From positions 1 through 9,462 of the forward strand of contig CAMMKE010000048.1 in assembly GCA_946497375.1 (NCBI GenBank): a DNA stretch of 9,462 nucleotides. Direction: 5' to 3'. The translations under genes were made by a program, and so were the position numbers. The notes under the pieces are model-generated. The model had not been told where the DNA came from, did not search any database, and saw only the letters and a list, made by a program, of their open reading frames with translations. Shown piece after piece: positions 5,522 through 9,462 of the stretch (position 1 is its first letter; each line of letters opens with the position of its first letter). This stretch comes from an uncultured Mycoplasmatota bacterium (lineage in GTDB: Bacteria > Bacillota_I > Bacilli_A > RF39 > UBA660).

Positions 5522-7392
5522 GTCACGCTCATCACGAGGCGGAACGAGCCATCGCTGTGAGCACCACCAATGTTCCAACTATTAGTATTGAAACAGAAAA
5601 CGCCCGCATAATTACCACCAGCATAAGAGTTACCGCCGCGCAACAACCATGGGTACTCCTCACTTACCATAGTTTTAGAATCATTATACCATCCTCTTGT
5701 TTCACTTAATCCATGTCCTAAACATTCACTTCCATTACATGCTGTACTAGGATTATTACTTGTATACTTGTTATAATACTTTGCTTCTGGCATACTCTCA
5801 AATCCACTTGAAGCTACCATATCGTTATAGTTTCCCATAACATACTCCCAAGCTCCTCCTGACATATCATATACACCATAGATTGTTCCCGTTGTACTGG
5901 CTCCTACTCCTTTTCCTGTCATTCCTTCTTCTGTTCTTATATTATTATCATAGGTATATTGACATCCATAATCTGTATTTGCATTACTTGGACTTCCATA
6001 ACTACATCCCGTTATATAACTATCTGATTTATTTTGATATACTTCCTTTTCTGCACCTGTATAGTTCTCATTTCCTAATTTCCCATATTTACTTTGACTT
6101 AAATAACTTACTACTGCCCATTCATTATTTTTCATAGAATGTGAGTTCATTTTTGTACTAAATCCATATCTATTCCCTTCTGCACTTACTTTTGTCGCTA
6201 CTGTATGAATATTACTTACACTTATATTTCTCCAACTTGTTACATTTGGTTTTATCATCGCATCAAGATTAGTTACATTTCCTCCTCCATATTCGGCACT
6301 CGGATTACTACTACTTGTCTCAAACTTTCCAACCCATATTCCTGATAGTTCCTCTCCATCATAAGTAAAAGCATCTGGTGTATACCAATTTTTAGGTTTT
6401 TCCGTTGCAAGATATTTTGCAGTACCTGTATCTTTTTCATCTTTACTTATAAACTTAATATCTATCTCTCCTGGTAACGCTGCTGTTGGATTACTGTTCA
6501 AATACACTCCTCTTTTTCCATAATAAGTTGTTCCATTCTCACTTGCTATTGTATAACTATATCTTGGTATCCATACCCACATTGTTTCTACATCATCCAT
6601 ATTTATTTCTGTTCCAACTGGAGCGCTTATGTATTCAGCTAACTTATCACTTTTTACAGTAACTGCATTAGCCCATATACCCATATCATAGTTATACCAA
6701 CCATTACTAGTATCCGTTTTAACCCAATTATAACCATCATGTTTAATTGCTATCATATTACTATCCATATCCGGAGCATTAACTGCATCATTTCCTTGTT
6801 CAAAATCAGGGTCATCTACTTGTTGTGTTGCAAATACTTTAAGTTGTCCTAAATACACTTTACCCATCGCTTCATTAGTAGCATTTATATTTAACCAAAC
6901 TTTTAACTCTCCATCAATTACTTCTTTAGAATCTATAACTCCATAACTTATAATTGATGAATCAGAAAGACTTCCTGTAAATGTTCTATCTCCCATTTTA
7001 AGTTCATATCTTACATCTCTAGGATCTAACAATTCACAACTTCCTCCATCTGTTGTTTGACAATTAGATAAAGCTTCTTCATCATCTACTAATGAAAGTG
7101 TATAATATAATCCTATATTACTTTTATTCTCAAGTGAAAACTGATAAGGTGTACCACTTTTTCCATCATCATCATATGTTGGAATAACATTCACAAGTTG
7201 TATACCATCATTTTTTTCATTTAAGACTAAATCTATATTACCAACTATAATTTGAACATCCTTTTTTCCTTTTAAAGTTGTCCTAAGCCAAGCATATGAA
7301 ACACCAATAATTATAATTAAAAGAACTACAAGAGTAATAATAGCCACCTTTTTCTTATTCTCTTTCAAAGTTCTCCCTATATTTTTAACCAT
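5512..7392 (-). CDS. DGR-diversified membrane-anchored protein with C-terminal FGE/C-type-lectin-like domain
   Basis: A 626-residue protein. Residues 1-15 are basic (NKKK), followed by a hydrophobic segment at about 16-34, giving an N-terminal membrane anchor or uncleaved signal; the YAWLRTTL region and beta-rich 45-190 segment resemble TasA/camelysin-type exported proteins (weak). WVWIPRYSY at 272-280, then EWAVVSYLSQSKYG at 424-437 and GVYDMSGGAWEYV at 506-518 mark a formylglycine-generating-enzyme-like fold, the C-type-lectin variant used by DGR targets. The VR covers residues 583-621. Nine residues differ from the TR-A reading: S589, Y590, A591, Y595, C600, G610, H612, S613 and D614, with invariant GVF, SWNIG and GSFRLVM between. 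The lectin-like domain should face outside and bind a variable ligand. GGAGGT lies 12 bases before the ATG. The gene has its own terminator. Confidence 0.94.
   Translation of the reverse strand: MVKNIGRTLKENKKKVAIITLVVLLIIIIGVSYAWLRTTLKGKKDVQIIVGNIDLVLNEKNDGIQLVNVIPTYDDDGKSGTPYQFSLENKSNIGLYYTLSLVDDEEALSNCQTTDGGSCELLDPRDVRYELKMGDRTFTGSLSDSSIISYGVIDSKEVIDGELKVWLNINATNEAMGKVYLGQLKVFATQQVDDPDFEQGNDAVNAPDMDSNMIAIKHDGYNWVKTDTSNGWYNYDMGIWANAVTVKSDKLAEYISAPVGTEINMDDVETMWVWIPRYSYTIASENGTTYYGKRGVYLNSNPTAALPGEIDIKFISKDEKDTGTAKYLATEKPKNWYTPDAFTYDGEELSGIWVGKFETSSSNPSAEYGGGNVTNLDAMIKPNVTSWRNISVSNIHTVATKVSAEGNRYGFSTKMNSHSMKNNEWAVVSYLSQSKYGKLGNENYTGAEKEVYQNKSDSYITGCSYGSPSNANTDYGCQYTYDNNIRTEEGMTGKGVGASTTGTIYGVYDMSGGAWEYVMGNYNDMVASSGFESMPEAKYYNKYTSNNPSTACNGSECLGHGLSETRGWYNDSKTMVSEEYPWLLRGGNSYAGGNYAGVFCFNTNSWNIGGAHSDGSFRLVMSVTSP
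5528..5645 (-). repeat. Variable region (VR) of the target gene, recipient of TR-A sequence
   Basis: It is the 3' end of the target gene, 118 bases co-linear with TR-A without gaps. All ten substitutions are at template adenines: A to C, G or T on the coding strand all occur. The first 22 and last several bases are invariant and GC-rich; beyond 5528 the VR-specific GCGTGACTA end begins. Nine codons change and no stop is introduced, because AAC/AAT codons cannot mutate to stop codons by first- and second-position changes. Confidence 0.95.
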
Positions 7393-7468
7393 TAAACTTT
7401 ATCTACCTCCTTATATTATCAAATTATTCTAATTAAATAATAACATCTTTTGGGAAAATATGAAAGAA

Positions 7469-7522
7469 TTTTGACAAAATTTATTTACTATTAATTTTGT
7501 CAAAATTTATTTACTATTAATT
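7469..7522. repeat. Tandem and inverted repeats upstream of the target gene
   Basis: A 22-base unit occurs at 7475-7496 and again at 7501-7522 (26-base period). The junction also makes a perfect 13-base inverted repeat, TTTTGACAAAATT (7469-7481) with AATTTTGTCAAAA (7493-7505), 11-base loop. It lies about 80-130 bases before the target start codon and just after the kinase terminator. It may be an operator for the target gene or a second weak terminator; no good promoter pair could be assigned. Confidence 0.6.
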
Positions 7523-7530
7523 AACAAAAA

Positions 7531-7551
7531 GAAAAAGACTCTAAAAGTCTT
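7531..7551 (-). terminator. Intrinsic terminator of the kinase gene
   Basis: On the minus strand AAGACT-TTTAG-AGTCTT (7535-7551), followed by T-rich sequence, overlaps the stop codon of the kinase-like gene. The stem is short (six base pairs). Confidence 0.6.
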
Positions 7552-9205
7552 AATCATGATAACAACTACCACCAATAAATTCTCTAAGTATAGAATCATC
7601 TGGAATACTCTCACTTGGTATAGGTAATATAAGTCTTAAGATATTTAAAAGTCTCTTTGCCTCTTCATAATAAGCTGAATCTTCATCCACTGAATAAAGT
7701 AGAGGCTCAACATATGTTTTTAATACTCCTAATTCATATATTAAAGCTGTGTTAATAGTGGCATCTGCTTCATCTTGATAAGGAAATATATACTTTTCTT
7801 CTCCACTCCTAACATTATTCCAAACTTTTAACGTATCTACTACATTATAACCTCTAGTCCTATTATCTCTAATTATTCTTCTTAAGAGTCTATTATCTGT
7901 AGTAGGAAAACGATTATGGTAATCTATATTAAGTTCTGTTAAAGCAGATAAATATATTTTAAATTTATTCTTAGCAGGTATCTCTTTTAACACTTTAGGA
8001 TTTAAGGCATGTATTCCTTCTATTAACAAAATATCATCTTTATCTAATTTTAACTCTTTAACAAACTCTTTAACTCCTTCTTTAAAGTTATAAATAGGAG
8101 CCAATACTTCTTTACCTTCTAATAATTCATTAATTTGTTTGGTTAATAACTTATTATCAACAGCCTCAAAACACTCATAATCTTTCTCACCTTTTTCATT
8201 AACTGGTGTTTTATCTCTATCTACAAAGTAATCATCCATACTAATCATTTTAGGATTAAGTCCAAAACTCTTTAAATACATACAAAGTTTAGTAGTAGTT
8301 GTCGTTTTACCACTAGAAGATGGACCAGCAAGTAATATTATTTTCTTATCTTTTTTATTATCTACTATCTTTCTAGCCACATTTAATAGTCTATTACTCT
8401 GTAAAGTTTCATCTATTCTAATTAAATCTGCAATCTTCCCATGACTAACAACTTCATTTAAATCAGCAATAGTTTCTATTTTCATTAATTTAGTCCAATC
8501 TCTACATTCTTTAAAGACTTTAAACATATTAGGATGATGAGTATATGTTTTAATTTGATTATGAGAATATTCTGTAGGAAACTGTAATACAAAACCATTA
8601 TCATCGACATAAGTTAATTTAAACTCTTTTAAACAGCTAGTAGATGGAGGCATTTGTCCATAAAAGTAATTATAGTAATTAGAAAGTCTATAAAGAGTAA
8701 TAGAAGTATTAGTATTATACTTCATAATTTTAGCCTTAGCTAAATCATTAATACTCTCAAAATAATGTATTGCAGATATTCTATCAACACTAACTTTAGT
8801 AATAGATAGATCCATCTCAACTAGTTTTAACATCTTTCTAGCTATTGTCTTTAAAATTGTCTCAGTAAGAGGAAAAGTTGTTTTAATATAGATTCCCTTA
8901 TCTAAAGAGTGCATTACTTTAATATTGGCATCTAGTCCAAATATCTCTTTAACAGCAACTACTAAAAGAAAGGTCAACCCAGCAATATGAGCTCTATTAC
9001 CTATCTTAGAATTCAAATCGAAAAAAGTTATTCCACAAGAATCATTAACTACATAACTAAGTTCTTTATATATATTATTAACACTTGCAAGAATAATAGG
9101 AAAACGATAATCTTTCTGATATTCTTTACTTAATTGCAATAAAGTTGTACCTCTGCTTACTATCTCTTCTTTACCATTTATTGTTACTTTAACATCTTCT
9201 ATCAT
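7550..9205 (-). CDS. Uridine-kinase-like nucleoside kinase with N-terminal TGS and threonyl-tRNA-synthetase-like domains
   Basis: A 551-residue protein. Residues 1-62 are a TGS/ubiquitin-like domain (VKVTINGKEEIVSRGTTLLQ). Residues about 63-230 resemble the second additional domain of threonyl-tRNA synthetase. From about 287 a phosphoribulokinase/uridine kinase domain begins with P-loop GPSSSGKT (294-301), SMDDYF (322-327), a Walker B-like DILLIEGIHA (391-400) and a lid-like RLLRRIIRDNRTRGY (439-453). This architecture is common in Firmicutes and is usually annotated as nucleoside kinase; it should phosphorylate a ribonucleoside (uridine/cytidine salvage) in the cytoplasm, though its substrate is unproven and the N-terminal half suggests possible RNA or threonine-related regulation. 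GAGGGTG precedes the ATG at 9203-9205. It looks intact and unrelated to the retroelement. Confidence 0.9.
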   Translation of the reverse strand: MIEDVKVTINGKEEIVSRGTTLLQLSKEYQKDYRFPIILASVNNIYKELSYVVNDSCGITFFDLNSKIGNRAHIAGLTFLLVVAVKEIFGLDANIKVMHSLDKGIYIKTTFPLTETILKTIARKMLKLVEMDLSITKVSVDRISAIHYFESINDLAKAKIMKYNTNTSITLYRLSNYYNYFYGQMPPSTSCLKEFKLTYVDDNGFVLQFPTEYSHNQIKTYTHHPNMFKVFKECRDWTKLMKIETIADLNEVVSHGKIADLIRIDETLQSNRLLNVARKIVDNKKDKKIILLAGPSSSGKTTTTTKLCMYLKSFGLNPKMISMDDYFVDRDKTPVNEKGEKDYECFEAVDNKLLTKQINELLEGKEVLAPIYNFKEGVKEFVKELKLDKDDILLIEGIHALNPKVLKEIPAKNKFKIYLSALTELNIDYHNRFPTTDNRLLRRIIRDNRTRGYNVVDTLKVWNNVRSGEEKYIFPYQDEADATINTALIYELGVLKTYVEPLLYSVDEDSAYYEEAKRLLNILRLILPIPSESIPDDSILREFIGGSCYHD

Positions 9206-9232
9206 ATTAACACCCTCTTAATTCTATATATG

Positions 9233-9241
9233 ATTATACCA
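9233..9241 (-). promoter_or_regulatory. Extended -10 promoter of the kinase gene
   Basis: On the minus strand TGGTATAAT gives a TATAAT (9233-9238) preceded by TGG, 27 bases before the kinase start codon. The -35 region is poor. It is divergent from the clpP promoter in the 124-base intergenic gap. Confidence 0.5.
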
Positions 9242-9285
9242 AACTTACCATGCAAAGTCTAATAATTTTGCCACATCTTGTAGGG

Positions 9286-9291
9286 TATAAT
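9286..9291 (+). promoter_or_regulatory. Probable -10 element for clpP
   Basis: A consensus TATAAT 38 bases before the clpP start codon. No convincing -35 at 16-18 bases and no CtsR-type operator (tandem GGTCAAA heptads) is seen. Confidence 0.4.
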
Positions 9292-9329
9292 TTAAAGTTT
9301 ATTTGGATATAGTAGAATTAGGTGATAAT

Positions 9330-9462
9330 ATGAATTTAGTACCAATGATTGTAGATAAAGAAATAAATGGTGAAAGAAGTTATGATATTTTTTCTAAGTT
9401 ATTAAAGAATAGAATAATTATATTAAGTGGTACTATTAATGATGAATCTGCTAATACAATAG
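9330..9462 (+). CDS. clpP: ATP-dependent Clp protease proteolytic subunit, N-terminal fragment (cut by window edge)
   Basis: The frame opens at ATG 9330 after AGGTG and runs to the window end, 44 residues. [20 protein letters not shown], then [20 protein letters not shown] closely follows the ClpP start (conserved LxPxVxE, GERxYDIYSRLLKxRIIFLxxxIxD, then AN-I). ClpP is the serine protease that forms the tetradecameric chamber fed by ClpX/ClpC ATPases in the cytoplasm. The catalytic Ser, His and Asp are beyond the window. It is transcribed divergently from the kinase-like gene. Confidence 0.9.
   Translation, partial: MNLVPMIVDKEINGERSYDIFSKLLKNRIIILSGTINDESANTI

Noticed and set aside
5883..6137. 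Open frame of 84 codons on the plus strand
   Set aside because: It is antisense to the target gene and of low complexity (Leu/Tyr/His/Phe rich).
1..9462. Prophage origin of the DGR
   Set aside because: No capsid, tail, integrase or attachment-site signals; both flanks are housekeeping-type genes (glycosyltransferase, nucleoside kinase, clpP). A phage origin long ago cannot be excluded.

Overview
The window is strongly AT-rich with standard-code genes, clear GGAGG-type ribosome binding sites, a rubredoxin fusion protein and a Clp protease start. This fits a low-GC anaerobic Firmicute (Bacilli- or Clostridia-like, probably gut-associated). That placement is inference; there is no rRNA or other taxonomic marker here.

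The core of the window (about 1.07-7.4 kb, mostly minus strand) is a diversity-generating retroelement (DGR). In transcription order it holds: a membrane-anchored target protein (5512-7392) whose C-terminus is a variable region (VR); a plus-strand flavoprotein-rubredoxin gene between two terminators; a VR-like relic; an array of four template repeats (TR-D, TR-C, TR-B, TR-A, about 300-357 bases apart); avd; a DGR-type reverse transcriptase; and a small membrane protein. TR-A (3020-3137) aligns without gaps to the target VR (5528-5645). All ten differences fall at template adenines on the coding strand, which is the signature of adenine-specific mutagenic retrohoming. They change nine codons in the C-type-lectin-like end of the target.

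The unusual part is the array. One RT/Avd pair is preceded by four TRs with the same ends but different asparagine-codon-rich cores. Each TR has its own conserved leader and downstream RNA-like stems. TR-B, TR-C and TR-D have no matching VR in this window, so they probably write into other targets elsewhere in the genome. A fifth unit (4362-4474) carries VR-type ends and a hairpin but a frame-broken core, and looks like an orphan VR.

The flanks are ordinary chromosome: a truncated family 2 glycosyltransferase (1-407) and an XRE-type regulator (584-1003) on the left; a TGS-domain/uridine-kinase-like protein (7550-9205) and the divergent start of clpP (9330-9462) on the right. The DGR therefore appears chromosomal, with no phage structural genes visible.

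Inferred model: the array is transcribed leftward, TR RNAs are copied by RT-Avd with errors at A, and the cDNA replaces VR sequence next to the VR-specific end and hairpin (5506-5530), diversifying surface-displayed binding proteins.
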